Assembly: GCF_008124785.1 (NCBI RefSeq) | Contig: NZ_VNHU01000007.1 | Span: 62,001 to 126,000, forward strand | Direction of reading: 5' to 3' | Source of the DNA: Aquimarina intermedia | GTDB lineage: Bacteria; Bacteroidota; Bacteroidia; Flavobacteriales; Flavobacteriaceae | DNA length: 64,000 nucleotides | In this document: one piece after another, positions 9,220 to 17,640 of the stretch | Position numbering within the stretch: the first letter of the stretch is position 1 | Layout: the number at the start of each line of letters is the position of its first letter | Notes under the pieces: generated by a model | Seen by the model: only the letters and a program-made list of their open reading frames with translations | The model's database searches: none | Told to the model about the DNA's origin: nothing | Translations under genes and position numbers: made by a program

Positions 9220-10002
9220 TTATAAAGTGAGGGTCGTATGTAGGATGTTTGGATTGGTCAAAAAATCAGCATTTGCAATATGTATCGTTTTAACCTCCTG
9301 TTCTAAAGCCTTAAAACAATTATGAAGCTTCGGAAGCATCCCATGACTTATTGCATTGGTATCCAGAAGTTCGGCATATTTATTTTGATTAATATGAGGT
9401 ATCACGGAATCCTTATCCTGAATGTTTGTTAGCACGCCTTTAAGCTCAAAACAATAAAACAAAGACACTTCATAGCGTGCTGCCATAGCCGACGCTACTT
9501 GCGAGGCAATCGTATCAGCATTGGTATTTAGTAATTGCCCTTCTAAATCATGAGTTACTCCGCATACTACTGGTGTCATACCCATGGACACAATTTCTTT
9601 TAGGAATGATGTATTAATCTCAGTAATATCGCCTGCATACCCATAATCAATAAACAGCGGTTCGCGTTTTACAGCCGTAATTACATTGCCATCTGCTCCC
9701 GAAAGTCCTAACGCATTACATCCATTTTTTTGCAAACCGGCAACTATCTTAGTATTGATCAAACCTGCATAGGTCATGACCACCACATCAAGCATTTTGG
9801 CTGTTGTGATTCTACGTCCGTCGATCATCTCGGTAGGTATCGCTAACTTTTCTGCTAATTGTGTTGCTGACTTCCCTCCTCCGTGTACTAAAATTTTTGG
9901 TCCTTTGATCTTTGAGAAATCTAACAGGAACTGAGATAATACTTCAGGGTTCTCAATAATATTCCCACCAATTTTAGCGATAAAAAGTGTTTCCTTTTTC
10001 AT
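9220..10002 (-). CDS. argB: N-acetyl-/N-succinylglutamate kinase
   Basis: Amino-acid kinase fold; phosphorylates the gamma-carboxyl of N-acylglutamate. Seen are the N-terminal AKIGGNIIEN loop, the nucleotide/substrate Gly-rich stretch ILVHGGGKSATQLAEKL and the C-terminal NTNADTIASQVASAMAA. 260 aa, slightly short like other Bacteroidota members, and without the N-terminal helix that arginine-inhibited hexameric NAGKs use. By context it should act on N-succinylglutamate. Four bp after argF'. Confidence 0.92.
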   Translation of the reverse strand: MKKETLFIAKIGGNIIENPEVLSQFLLDFSKIKGPKILVHGGGKSATQLAEKLAIPTEMIDGRRITTAKMLDVVVMTYAGLINTKIVAGLQKNGCNALGLSGADGNVITAVKREPLFIDYGYAGDITEINTSFLKEIVSMGMTPVVCGVTHDLEGQLLNTNADTIASQVASAMAARYEVSLFYCFELKGVLTNIQDKDSVIPHINQNKYAELLDTNAISHGMLPKLHNCFKALEQEVKTIHIANADFLTNPNILHTTLTL

Positions 10003-10006
10003 AATG

Positions 10007-10963
10007 TTACTCTTGGCAATTGGCTTTTAATAATTTTTGCAGTACAAGCTGCGCGGCAAAGGTTCTATTATTTGCTTGTTCGATAACGATTGAACTTTCA
10101 CTATCAAGTACAGCATCATCAATAACGACGTTACGACGTACCGGTAAACAATGCATTACTTTTGCTTTGTTGGTAGCCGCTATCTTTTCCTGAGAAATTC
10201 TCCAAGACATATCTGTTTCTAGGATCTTACCATATTGTTGATAGGAACTCCAATTTTTTACATATACAAAATCAGCATCCTTCAAGGCTTTGTCTTGGTC
10301 ATATTCAATATTAGAAGCTCCAACAATCTCGTCCTGCAATTCATAACCTTTGGGATGCGTCACCACAAAATCCACCTCCAGTCGTTGAGCAATTGCGGCA
10401 AAAGAATTGGCTACTGCTTGCGGCAGTGCTTTGGGATGTGGCGCCCAGGAAAGAACAACTTTTGGACGTTTTTTAGCTTGAAATTGGTTTATTGTAATGG
10501 CATCGGTCAACGCCTGAAGCGGATGACCTGTGGCGCTTTCCATATTTAATATGGGAATGGATGCATATTTTATAAAACCTTTGAGCACTTTCTCATTATA
10601 GTCATCGTCCTTGTTTTCTAATGTTGCAAATGCTCTAATTGCAAGTATATCACAGTACTGAGAAATCACCTGAGCAGCTTCCTTAATGTGCTCTGAAGCT
10701 CCTTGATCCATCACCGTGCCATCGTCAAATTCTAATGCCCAACCTTCTCCGGTAAAATTCATTACCATTACATTCATTCCCAAATTAAGCGCTGCTTTTT
10801 GAGTACTTAATCGGGTACGAAGACTTGGATTAAAAAATAGCAAGCCCAAAGTTTTATTTTTACCCAACTCGCTATGGGCTCCAGGATTTTTTTTTAAATC
10901 ATTGGCTTCTGAAATCCAATTGGATACCGAATCTATATCATTGACTGAAAAGTAGTTTTTCAT
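10007..10963 (-). CDS. argF': N-succinylornithine carbamoyltransferase (ArgF')
   Basis: Transcarbamylase of the Bacteroidota-type arginine pathway. Carbamoyl-phosphate site NPSLRTRLSTQKA (residues 45-57) and C-terminal HCLPVRR loop are clear; the HPLQ motif is also present. The residue known to separate acetylornithine (Glu in Xanthomonas AOTCase) from succinylornithine enzymes (Pro90 in Bacteroides fragilis) is Ser90 here, in GASEHIKEA. Published mutagenesis of this position, as I recall it, shows that small residues favour the succinyl substrate, so SOTCase activity is the best call. 318 aa. Confidence 0.9.
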   Translation of the reverse strand: MKNYFSVNDIDSVSNWISEANDLKKNPGAHSELGKNKTLGLLFFNPSLRTRLSTQKAALNLGMNVMVMNFTGEGWALEFDDGTVMDQGASEHIKEAAQVISQYCDILAIRAFATLENKDDDYNEKVLKGFIKYASIPILNMESATGHPLQALTDAITINQFQAKKRPKVVLSWAPHPKALPQAVANSFAAIAQRLEVDFVVTHPKGYELQDEIVGASNIEYDQDKALKDADFVYVKNWSSYQQYGKILETDMSWRISQEKIAATNKAKVMHCLPVRRNVVIDDAVLDSESSIVIEQANNRTFAAQLVLQKLLKANCQE

Positions 10964-10986
10964 TTTATTTCTTATTACTAATTAAT

Positions 10987-12159
10987 TTATTTCAAAGACA
11001 CTTTGGTTTTAAAATGCTCAGGGATTTCTTTTTCAACTAATTCTGAACGTAACGCTTTTATAAACTGATCAACTTCTATCTCCGTAATGGTCAGCGGTGG
11101 TAATATTCGTAAGACATGTTTATCTTTTGCAGCACCGGTAAAGATGAGATGCTTATAAAGCAACGCATTACGCAAAGGACCAACCTCAAAATCAAATTGT
11201 AATCCGAGCATTAAACCGCGTCCTTTTACTGCTTGTACTTGTTGAATAGTGATCACTTGTTCGTAAAAGTACTGCCCAATTGCTTTAGCGTTTTTGAGGA
11301 GACTTTCTTCCTCAATCACTTCCAAAACTGCAATTCCGGCTGCACAAGCCAGATGATTGCCACCAAAGGTTGTCCCGAGTAGACCATGACTCGCTTTTAT
11401 GTGAGGCGCAATTAAAATTCCGCCCATTGGAAAACCATTTCCCATACCTTTAGCCACCGAAATAATATCAGGTGTTATCCCATGATGTTGATGCGCAAAA
11501 AATTTACCGGTCCTTCCGTATCCTGCTTGCACCTCATCAAGAATCAATAAAACGTCATTGGCTTTACAAACTTTTGCTAATGCTTGAAAAAATTGCGAGG
11601 ATCCTTCGTCCAATCCTCCTACCCCCTGTATGGGTTCAATAATCACGGCACATACATCTCCTTTACCTAATTCTTTCGCTACCATCTCAATTTTATTAAG
11701 AGGCAGTAAGGTGACGTCATGTTGTTTGTTTAAAGGTGCAATAATATTTGCATTATCAGTCACTGACACTGCTGCAGATGTTCTGCCGTGAAAACCATTG
11801 GTAAAGCCTACAATTCTAGCTTTATTGGTGTGAAATGATGCCAATTTCAAAGCATTTTCATTAGCTTCTGCACCAGAATTACATAAAAACAATTGATAGT
11901 CAGAGTAGCCTGAGAGTTCCCCTAATTTCTTAGCTAATTTTAGCTGTAAACTGTTTTGTACTGCGTTTGAATAAAAACCGATTGAATCCAATTGATTTTT
12001 TATACTTTCCACATAATGCGGGTGCGCATGACCTATCGATATCACTGCGTGTCCACCATATAGATCCAGATACTGTGTATTATTTACATCCTCAACGGTG
12101 CAATTCAAGGCTCGTACAGGTTCTATATCGTATAAAGGGTATACATCAAATAATTTCAT
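10987..12159 (-). CDS. argD: N-acetyl-/N-succinylornithine aminotransferase
   Basis: Class-III PLP aminotransferase that makes N-acylornithine from the semialdehyde with glutamate as donor. Seen are the cofactor phosphate motif CNSGAEANENALKLA (93-107), LILDEVQAGYGRTG around 205-218 and the Schiff-base Lys237 in ISVAKGMGNGFPMGG. 390 aa, normal length. Located between proC2 and argF'. Substrate acyl group by context succinyl. Confidence 0.93.
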   Translation of the reverse strand: MKLFDVYPLYDIEPVRALNCTVEDVNNTQYLDLYGGHAVISIGHAHPHYVESIKNQLDSIGFYSNAVQNSLQLKLAKKLGELSGYSDYQLFLCNSGAEANENALKLASFHTNKARIVGFTNGFHGRTSAAVSVTDNANIIAPLNKQHDVTLLPLNKIEMVAKELGKGDVCAVIIEPIQGVGGLDEGSSQFFQALAKVCKANDVLLILDEVQAGYGRTGKFFAHQHHGITPDIISVAKGMGNGFPMGGILIAPHIKASHGLLGTTFGGNHLACAAGIAVLEVIEEESLLKNAKAIGQYFYEQVITIQQVQAVKGRGLMLGLQFDFEVGPLRNALLYKHLIFTGAAKDKHVLRILPPLTITEIEVDQFIKALRSELVEKEIPEHFKTKVSLK

Positions 12160-12199
12160 ATGATTATATTTTAAAAGCCAAGATCCCTCAACCTCAGGC

Positions 12200-12994
12200 C
12201 TATTTTATTGAATTGATTTTTTCGTAAGAAGCCATAACTCCCTTTATTACAGATGAACTTAACCCCTGATGCTCCATCTCGTTTAAACCCTGAATAGTAC
12301 ATCCCTGAGGAGTGGTTACTTTGTCGATCTCACATTCGGGATGTGTATCATTTTCTGACACCAAGGTCGCGGCTCCCATAGCCGTTTGCACTGCGATTAT
12401 TTGGGCTTCATGAGGATGAAATCCCATTTGAATACCCCCTTGAATCATAGCACGCAGGAAACGTAGAAAAAAAGCAATTCCGCTCGCTCCCAACACCGTT
12501 GCCGCTTGCATCAATGGTTCTTCAATTACTAATGTTTTACCAATAGTTGAAAACATTTTTTCTACTGTTTTCAACTCTTCAGTACACTCATTGTTGGCAG
12601 CTATACACGTCATGGACATCTTTTTTGAGGCTCCAGTATTAGGCATCACACGAATTACTTTATTAGTAGATAGCACCTTATTAATTTCTTGAATTCCTAC
12701 TCCGGTAACCGTAGAAATCAGCATCTGGTCAGGATGTATAGCTTCTTTTATCTCGTCCAAAACTGAAGCCAATTGTTTGGGTTGCACACAAAGTAAAATC
12801 CATTTTGCATTTTGAATTGCCTCTGTATTGGATTGTGAAACTACTACGTTGAAAGTTTGCTTGATTGCTGTTAGATTTTTCTTGGATTTACCTGAAACAG
12901 TTATCTGCGTGGTACCAAATAACCCACTTGTTAAGAGTCCCGAAACAATTGATCTCCCTAAATTCCCTCCGCCTATTATTGCTAGATTCTCCAT
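12200..12994 (-). CDS. proC: Pyrroline-5-carboxylate reductase (second copy, in arg operon)
   Basis: Same family as the gene at 194-1012 but divergent: LAIIGGGNLGRS at the N-terminus, GASGIAFFLRFLRAM in the middle, and a weaker signature, VTTPQGCTIQGLNEM, with Cys where GGT is usual. The ATG at 12994 (MENLAIIGG) was preferred to the GTG three codons upstream. 264 aa. Sitting inside the arginine operon between argC and argD, it may couple proline formation from ornithine-derived P5C to arginine synthesis, or reduce a related imine. Family is certain; the special role is inference. Confidence 0.88.
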   Translation of the reverse strand: MENLAIIGGGNLGRSIVSGLLTSGLFGTTQITVSGKSKKNLTAIKQTFNVVVSQSNTEAIQNAKWILLCVQPKQLASVLDEIKEAIHPDQMLISTVTGVGIQEINKVLSTNKVIRVMPNTGASKKMSMTCIAANNECTEELKTVEKMFSTIGKTLVIEEPLMQAATVLGASGIAFFLRFLRAMIQGGIQMGFHPHEAQIIAVQTAMGAATLVSENDTHPECEIDKVTTPQGCTIQGLNEMEHQGLSSSVIKGVMASYEKINSIK

Positions 12995-13012
12995 AATTCT
13001 CACGTTTTGTTA

Positions 13013-13990
13013 TTAGAAAGCACTTGCCTTCAAATCGAGTCCGGTAGTCTCACCTAACCCGAACATTAAATTCATATTTTGTACCGCTTGTCCGGATGCT
13101 CCCTTTATCAAATTATCTAACACCGTCGTGATCACGAGCATTTCACCAATCTTCTGCAGATGGATCACGCACTTATTCGTATTCAGTACTTGTTTTAGGC
13201 TAATTGGATCTTCAGAAACCAGCGTACATGGTGTGTCTTTATAGTACTGTTTATATAAAGTTATAGCTTCCTCTATGTTTCCATCAAACTGAGTATATAA
13301 AGTAGCGTAAATACCTTTGCTAAAGTTTCCTCTGTTAGGGACAAAAAAGATTGGAGCTTTGAAACCGGCCTGTTTTTGGTGTAGGGATTGTTTAATTTCA
13401 TCTAAATGCTGATGCTCGAAAACTTTATAGCTTGAGAAATTGTTATCTCTCCAGCTAAAATGTGTTGTCGATCCAGGTAGCACACCCGCTCCAGTACTTC
13501 CCGTAGTAGCATTGGCGTGTATGCTATGTGTTAGCAAACCATGAGAGGCAAGTGGTAAAACACCTAGCTGAATGGCGGTAGCAAAACATCCGGGATTTGC
13601 AATATTATCAGCTGCTGCTATCTTATCCTTTTGCAACTCTGGTAATCCATAAATAAAATCTCTTCCTTCAAAATATTGATCCTGTTGCAGTCTAAAATCA
13701 TTGCTGAGATCTATTATTTTCGTTTTGTTTGAGAACTTTTTGTCAAAAAGAAAATGTTTTGATTTTCCGTGTCCAAGGCATAAAAACACCACATCAACAT
13801 CCGGATTAACTTTATTGGTAAAATCCAACCCGATCGAACCTAATAGATCCGGATGCTGTTTTGCGATTGAAACTCCGGCGTTGGTCGTACTGTATACAAA
13901 ATTAATTGCGACCCCATTATGGTGAACTAAAATCCTTAAAAGTTCACCAGCTGTATAACCTGACCCTCCTATAATTCCTACCTGTATCAT
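13013..13990 (-). CDS. argC: N-acyl-gamma-glutamyl-phosphate reductase
   Basis: NADPH-dependent reduction of N-acylglutamyl phosphate to the semialdehyde. N-terminal Rossmann motif IGGSGYTAGELLRIL; catalytic Cys135 in NPGCFATAIQLG; conserved SGATGSTGAG-type loop seen as NATTGSTGAGVLPGS. 325 aa. The start codon overlaps the argG stop by 4 bp (ATGA type), a sign of translational coupling. Confidence 0.95.
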   Translation of the reverse strand: MIQVGIIGGSGYTAGELLRILVHHNGVAINFVYSTTNAGVSIAKQHPDLLGSIGLDFTNKVNPDVDVVFLCLGHGKSKHFLFDKKFSNKTKIIDLSNDFRLQQDQYFEGRDFIYGLPELQKDKIAAADNIANPGCFATAIQLGVLPLASHGLLTHSIHANATTGSTGAGVLPGSTTHFSWRDNNFSSYKVFEHQHLDEIKQSLHQKQAGFKAPIFFVPNRGNFSKGIYATLYTQFDGNIEEAITLYKQYYKDTPCTLVSEDPISLKQVLNTNKCVIHLQKIGEMLVITTVLDNLIKGASGQAVQNMNLMFGLGETTGLDLKASAF

Positions 13991-15180
13991 ACTATTTCAG
14001 AATTTAAGTGGTGATGAATTTTATTAGCATTTCCATAGATCTTAATAAATCCCTTGGCTTCATCAGCAGTCCATGCATCATTTTCTTCTCCGTAGGTAGC
14101 AATATCTGATGTCATCATGTCAAATTTGGAATCAATCCCATCAATAGTAAAGTGATACGGTTTTAAGGTTATAAAAACCTCACCTGTGACCGATTTTTGT
14201 GAATCTTCCAAAAACGTTTCGATATTACGCATCACAGGATCCAGATAGTTCCCTTCATGCAGCAACATCCCATACCAATTGGCAAGTTGTTCCTTCCAAT
14301 ATTGTTGCCATTTGGATAGCACATGTTTCTCTAATGTATGGTGCGCCTTAATGGTAATCATTGCAGCTGCTGCCTCAAATCCAACTCTTCCTTTGATCCC
14401 GATAATCGTATCCCCCACATGGATATCTCTACCTATTGCATACGAGCTCGCTATTTTCTCTAATTGTTTGATGGTTTCAACAGGAGAATCAAGAGCGTCA
14501 TCTATACCTACGAGTTCTCCCTTCTCAAAATTTAAACTCAGTTTTTTTTCTTTAATTCCGTCTTTTAACTGACTTGGATATGCAGATTCTGGTAAGGGTT
14601 GAGAAGAAGTTAAGGTTTCCTTACCCCCAACACTGGTTCCCCATAATCCTTTATTAACTGAATACTGAGCCTTCTCCCAGCTGTAATGAACGCCGTGTTT
14701 TTCTAAGTAGTCAACTTCCGCTTGACGCGAAAGTTTAAGATCTCGTATCGGAGTGATAATTTCAATTTCTGGAGCTAGTGTTTGAAAAATAACATCAAAT
14801 CGAATTTGATCATTCCCAGCTCCTGTACTTCCATGCGCGATATACTTAGCGCCAATAGCCTTTGCATAGGTAATTACTTCTATTGCCTGAAAAATTCGCT
14901 CTGCACTTACGGAAAGTGGATACGTATTATTTTTTAAAACATTCCCGAAAATCAAGTACTTAACCGCCTTGTTGTAAAATTCGTTTAGAATAGTTCTATT
15001 AACATGTTTCGTACTTCCTAATTCATAGGCTCTTTCTTCGATATTCTTTAATTCATCTTCTTCAAAACCACCGGTATTAACCAAGATGGTATGTACCGCT
15101 AGTCTTTTTTCATTTATTAAATATTTTACGCAAAAGGAGGTGTCTAATCCTCCGCTATATGCCAAAATTACTTTTTCCAT
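13987..15180 (-). CDS. argG: Argininosuccinate synthase
   Basis: ATP-dependent condensation of citrulline and aspartate. The ATP pyrophosphatase P-loop AYSGGLDTS lies at residues 8-16, and GSTGAGNDQIRFDV is the citrulline/aspartate-binding region. 397 aa, typical of the short bacterial form. Its start lies inside the end of the upstream GNAT gene (13-bp overlap), and it overlaps argC by 4 bp at its 3' end. Confidence 0.95.
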   Translation of the reverse strand: MEKVILAYSGGLDTSFCVKYLINEKRLAVHTILVNTGGFEEDELKNIEERAYELGSTKHVNRTILNEFYNKAVKYLIFGNVLKNNTYPLSVSAERIFQAIEVITYAKAIGAKYIAHGSTGAGNDQIRFDVIFQTLAPEIEIITPIRDLKLSRQAEVDYLEKHGVHYSWEKAQYSVNKGLWGTSVGGKETLTSSQPLPESAYPSQLKDGIKEKKLSLNFEKGELVGIDDALDSPVETIKQLEKIASSYAIGRDIHVGDTIIGIKGRVGFEAAAAMITIKAHHTLEKHVLSKWQQYWKEQLANWYGMLLHEGNYLDPVMRNIETFLEDSQKSVTGEVFITLKPYHFTIDGIDSKFDMMTSDIATYGEENDAWTADEAKGFIKIYGNANKIHHHLNSEIV

Positions 15181-15809
15181 GATGTTACTTTTTTATTGTT
15201 CTCAAGCAATCTCTGCTTTTTGTCTTTTATTAATTTTACAATGGTTTTATTGAACCAGCTTTGTTTTTTCTGTACCTGCTTTGCGGGATCAAACAACATT
15301 CCTGTACATAAGCACATTTTGTAATCCTTAGAAGTAAGTATAGAGAAGTTTGTGCACGTCTGGCATCCCTGCCAGAATTTAGGGTCATCGGTGAGTTCTG
15401 AAAAAGTAACAGGTTTATACCCTAACTCTGAATTTATTTTCATCACCGCAAGACCCGTTGTAATTCCGAATATTTTGGCATCGGGAAACTTTTTGAGTGA
15501 ATGGTTGAAGGTGAATTCTTTCACTTTTTTTGCCAAACCCAAGTTGCGATATTCGGGATGTACGATGAGCCCAGAATGCGCCACGTATTTATTATGGCCC
15601 CAAACCTCGATATAACAGAATCCGGCAAAAGTGTCACCGACAAGTGCGACTGTGGCATTTCCATTTTCTATTTTGGTTCGAATATATTCTGGAGTCCGCT
15701 TAGCGATACCCGTACCTCGTATTGCTGCAGAAGCTGCAATAACCTCACATATCTCTTCTGCAAAATGTGTATGACTATGATTTGCTATGGTAATAACTAT
15801 CTGTTCCAT
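15168..15809 (-). CDS. GNAT acyltransferase heading the arginine operon
   Basis: GNAT-fold N-acyltransferase, first gene of the arginine operon. Acyl-CoA site around HPEYRNLGLAKKVKEF (residues 84-99). The ATG at 15809 (MEQIVITIAN) was chosen because the frame extension upstream runs through a terminator-like hairpin. After the GNAT core it has an unusual Cys set, C149-x2-C152-x13-C166-x-C168, followed by a basic tail. No separate argA or argJ is present, so this is the natural candidate for the enzyme that acylates glutamate (acetyl- or succinyl-CoA). Family assignment is firm; substrate is inference. 213 aa. Confidence 0.75.
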   Translation of the reverse strand: MEQIVITIANHSHTHFAEEICEVIAASAAIRGTGIAKRTPEYIRTKIENGNATVALVGDTFAGFCYIEVWGHNKYVAHSGLIVHPEYRNLGLAKKVKEFTFNHSLKKFPDAKIFGITTGLAVMKINSELGYKPVTFSELTDDPKFWQGCQTCTNFSILTSKDYKMCLCTGMLFDPAKQVQKKQSWFNKTIVKLIKDKKQRLLENNKKVTSWKK

Positions 15810-15820
15810 ATTATAGTATA

Positions 15821-15856
15821 GAAAAGTGCACCCTCTCCTTACGAGAAGAATGTGCA
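15821..15856 (-). terminator. Terminator-like hairpin directly before the arg operon
   Basis: On the minus strand TGCAC pairs with GTGCA and the inner CTTCTC with GAGAGG around a GTAAG loop (3-nt bulge), followed by CTTTTC. It ends only 12 bases before the GNAT start codon, so any termination here would shut off the whole operon. Together with the Arg-rich leader ORF upstream it suggests attenuation; the long distance (about 190 nt) from that ORF is a caveat. Confidence 0.5.
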
Positions 15857-16045
15857 ATACAATAAATTGTTTATCAATAGATTGCTCTATAGATAACTAC
15901 TATTAAAAATGTTGAATTTTAAATCCAGATCAGAACTGATCACATTGAATAGAATTAAGACTTTCTTTTTTGAAAGAAACTTACTCTGATAAAATTATGG
16001 ATTTGACCTCACGGGAAAGCAGGACACACCCACTTTAAAAATTAA

Positions 16046-16147
16046 TTACAGCCCGATGGGACGTCGAAAGCGTCGCACGCAAATTAAGAGGTCTTCTAAA
16101 AAAATTGATTGATTAAAATCGGAAGTAAAAAAATGTAGTGTTTTCAT
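16046..16147 (-). CDS. Putative arginine leader peptide (33 aa)
   Basis: Short ORF on the same strand as, and 236 nt upstream of, the arginine operon. It starts at the ATG at 16147 and ends with TAA at 16046. Its C-terminal part reads C-V-R-R-F-R-R-P-I-G-L: four Arg codons (CGA CGC, CGA CGT) within five residues, near the stop. Arg-rich leader translation would stall when charged tRNA-Arg is scarce, which could prevent termination at the hairpin at 15821-15856. Alternatively the whole C-terminus could act as an arrest peptide. No family match is known to me. Expression and function are inference. Confidence 0.55.
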   Translation of the reverse strand: MKTLHFFTSDFNQSIFLEDLLICVRRFRRPIGL

Positions 16148-16235
16148 AATAGTAACTCTAAATCGTCGGCCTTGGCCCCTTTCGTTAACTAACGCTGCAA
16201 TAGTACAAATTTTTTTGAAGTAAGAAAAGAATTAA

Positions 16236-16265
16236 TTAAAAAAAAGAGTCGCCAGTTGGCGACTC
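16236..16265 (-). terminator. Rho-independent terminator of the outer-membrane protein gene
   Basis: Perfect 9-bp stem GAGTCGCCA / TGGCGACTC with a 2-nt loop, followed on the minus strand by a run of eight or more T. It lies about 28 bp past the stop of the 185-aa barrel protein gene. Confidence 0.93.
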
Positions 16266-16293
16266 TCTATAAAATTGTTTGTTTAATTACTTA

Positions 16294-16851
16294 TTAGTTT
16301 CCTCCAAAAGTAAAAAGTAAACCAATATTTACTGTTAAATCACCAACTGATTGATCAAGATCAGTTTTACCAGCACTCAAATACGCTACATTAAAGTTTA
16401 ATACTTTGTATTTGAAACCAAGTGCCGGACGAATACCAAAGTTAGATTTGCTGTCCGTTTTCAACTCCAATTCTGAATTATTATTACTAGCTTCAAGTTC
16501 GACACCACCAACATTAGCCATACCTAAGCCAAGACTCGCATATGGACGGAAACCTTCTTTCTTAAAGAAATAACGTGTATTGACTAAGTAAGAACCAATA
16601 GTTAAATTCCCATAAGAGTCATTTGCAATATCAGCCCCTACTAAGAAGTCTCCTTGATAAAGAAAAGATACGTCAATATCCTCAGTCACTCCGTATCCTA
16701 CTTCTAAATGTGCAGAAATACCACCATCTAAGAAATCAGAAGCGTCACCCATTGGAGAAGCATATCCTAATCCAAATCCAAACTTAACCTGAGCGTTTGC
16801 TGAAGCGAAGCTCAACATAGCGATACCTACAAATAGTAAAAATTTTTTCAT
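16294..16851 (-). CDS. Outer-membrane beta-barrel protein (porin family)
   Basis: Secreted small outer-membrane protein. The signal peptide MKKFLLFVGIAMLSFASANA ends before Gln21. The mature part alternates aromatic and small residues in about eight strands (for example KFGFGLGYASPMG, NTRYFFKKEGFRPYASLGLG) and ends with the typical barrel C-terminus VNIGLLFTFGGN. 185 aa. It resembles the eight-stranded OmpW/OmpX-like porin families, but the exact family cannot be fixed by eye. Monocistronic, with its own terminator. Confidence 0.8.
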   Translation of the reverse strand: MKKFLLFVGIAMLSFASANAQVKFGFGLGYASPMGDASDFLDGGISAHLEVGYGVTEDIDVSFLYQGDFLVGADIANDSYGNLTIGSYLVNTRYFFKKEGFRPYASLGLGMANVGGVELEASNNNSELELKTDSKSNFGIRPALGFKYKVLNFNVAYLSAGKTDLDQSVGDLTVNIGLLFTFGGN

Positions 16852-17303
16852 AATTGTTGTTTTAATAAAAATTATTAAATCGGTTTAACGGGCCGAATAT
16901 ATCGATTAAAAACACATATTAACAAATAATTTAGATTATTTAGCAATTTTAACATTTGTTGAGCTTTTAAAATTTTTAAAAGAAATTTTGCTAATAACTT
17001 TGTAGAAACTGGAGTCTCAGATAATTAGGGATATCTTTTTTTAAGTTTTTTTTTGTAATCTAAATCCCTCGACTACTTGCCTTGCGAAGTTAAAAGCGTT
17101 CTCGTAACATCCTTTTATATAATTATATCTATTTACTAACTACTTCTAAGTTCCTATGTATCGTTTTACCACCTTGTAACACTCACTAATTATAACATAT
17201 CTCTCACAGTATTTTAACTGAGTATTGCAGGAAGTAGAGCTTATTTAAGGATATTTTTGTCGAACACAATCATCTATACAAATCATCTTAATTGGCTTTT
17301 TCA
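16852..17303. other. Divergent intergenic region between barrel protein and small secreted protein
   Basis: AT-rich 450-bp spacer that must hold promoters in both directions. A -7 type box TAACTTTG on the plus strand is at 16995-17002, which would give a long 5' untranslated region of about 290 nt for the downstream gene. Also present are a small inverted repeat CTTTTAA-5 nt-TTAAAAG near 16961-16979 and long T-tracts at 17035-17053. No gene seen. Confidence 0.4.
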
Positions 17304-17636
17304 ATGAAAAAAACACTTCTTTTTACCTTATTTTTCGGTACAGCTTTAACTACATTCTCTCAGTCTTTTTCTGAGGAATTTGGAGATGATAACTTAAGCT
17401 CGTATAAAGTATTTGAATATATATCCGAGTCTGATACTAATACAAATATAGGCACCAAAGAAGCTACTGCAATCGGCAACTTGGTTGAAGCACCTGCTAT
17501 TGTTTCAGAAACAATTACTATAATTAAGGGACTTAAAAATGAAGAAGTTCATCACTATGAACATTTTAAAAAATTAGAAAAAAGCTACAAAACTGTTGCT
17601 TTAATCGAAGAATCAGAGGCTTATACTTCGTTCTAA
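17304..17636 (+). CDS. Small secreted hypothetical protein
   Basis: 110-aa protein of unknown function. The ATG at 17304 gives a clean signal peptide (MKKTLLFTLFFGTALTTFS, cleavage near Gln20). The mature chain is about 90 residues, acidic and hydrophilic, with no Cys and no recognised domain. It ends four bases before the stop of the convergent ilvA, with no terminator between them. I do not recognise a family; a secreted or periplasmic location is the only supported statement. Confidence 0.6.
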   Translation: MKKTLLFTLFFGTALTTFSQSFSEEFGDDNLSSYKVFEYISESDTNTNIGTKEATAIGNLVEAPAIVSETITIIKGLKNEEVHHYEHFKKLEKSYKTVALIEESEAYTSF

Positions 17637-17640
17637 TTGC

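Noticed and set aside
15810..15857. Longer N-terminus for the GNAT protein
   Set aside because: The frame starts at a TTG and runs through the terminator-like hairpin; the ATG at 15809 gives a normal GNAT start.
16056..16112. 18-codon Arg/Lys-rich ORF on the plus strand
   Set aside because: It lies opposite the arg leader ORF; its Arg codons arise from the complement of the leader's CGN codons, and it points away from the arginine operon.
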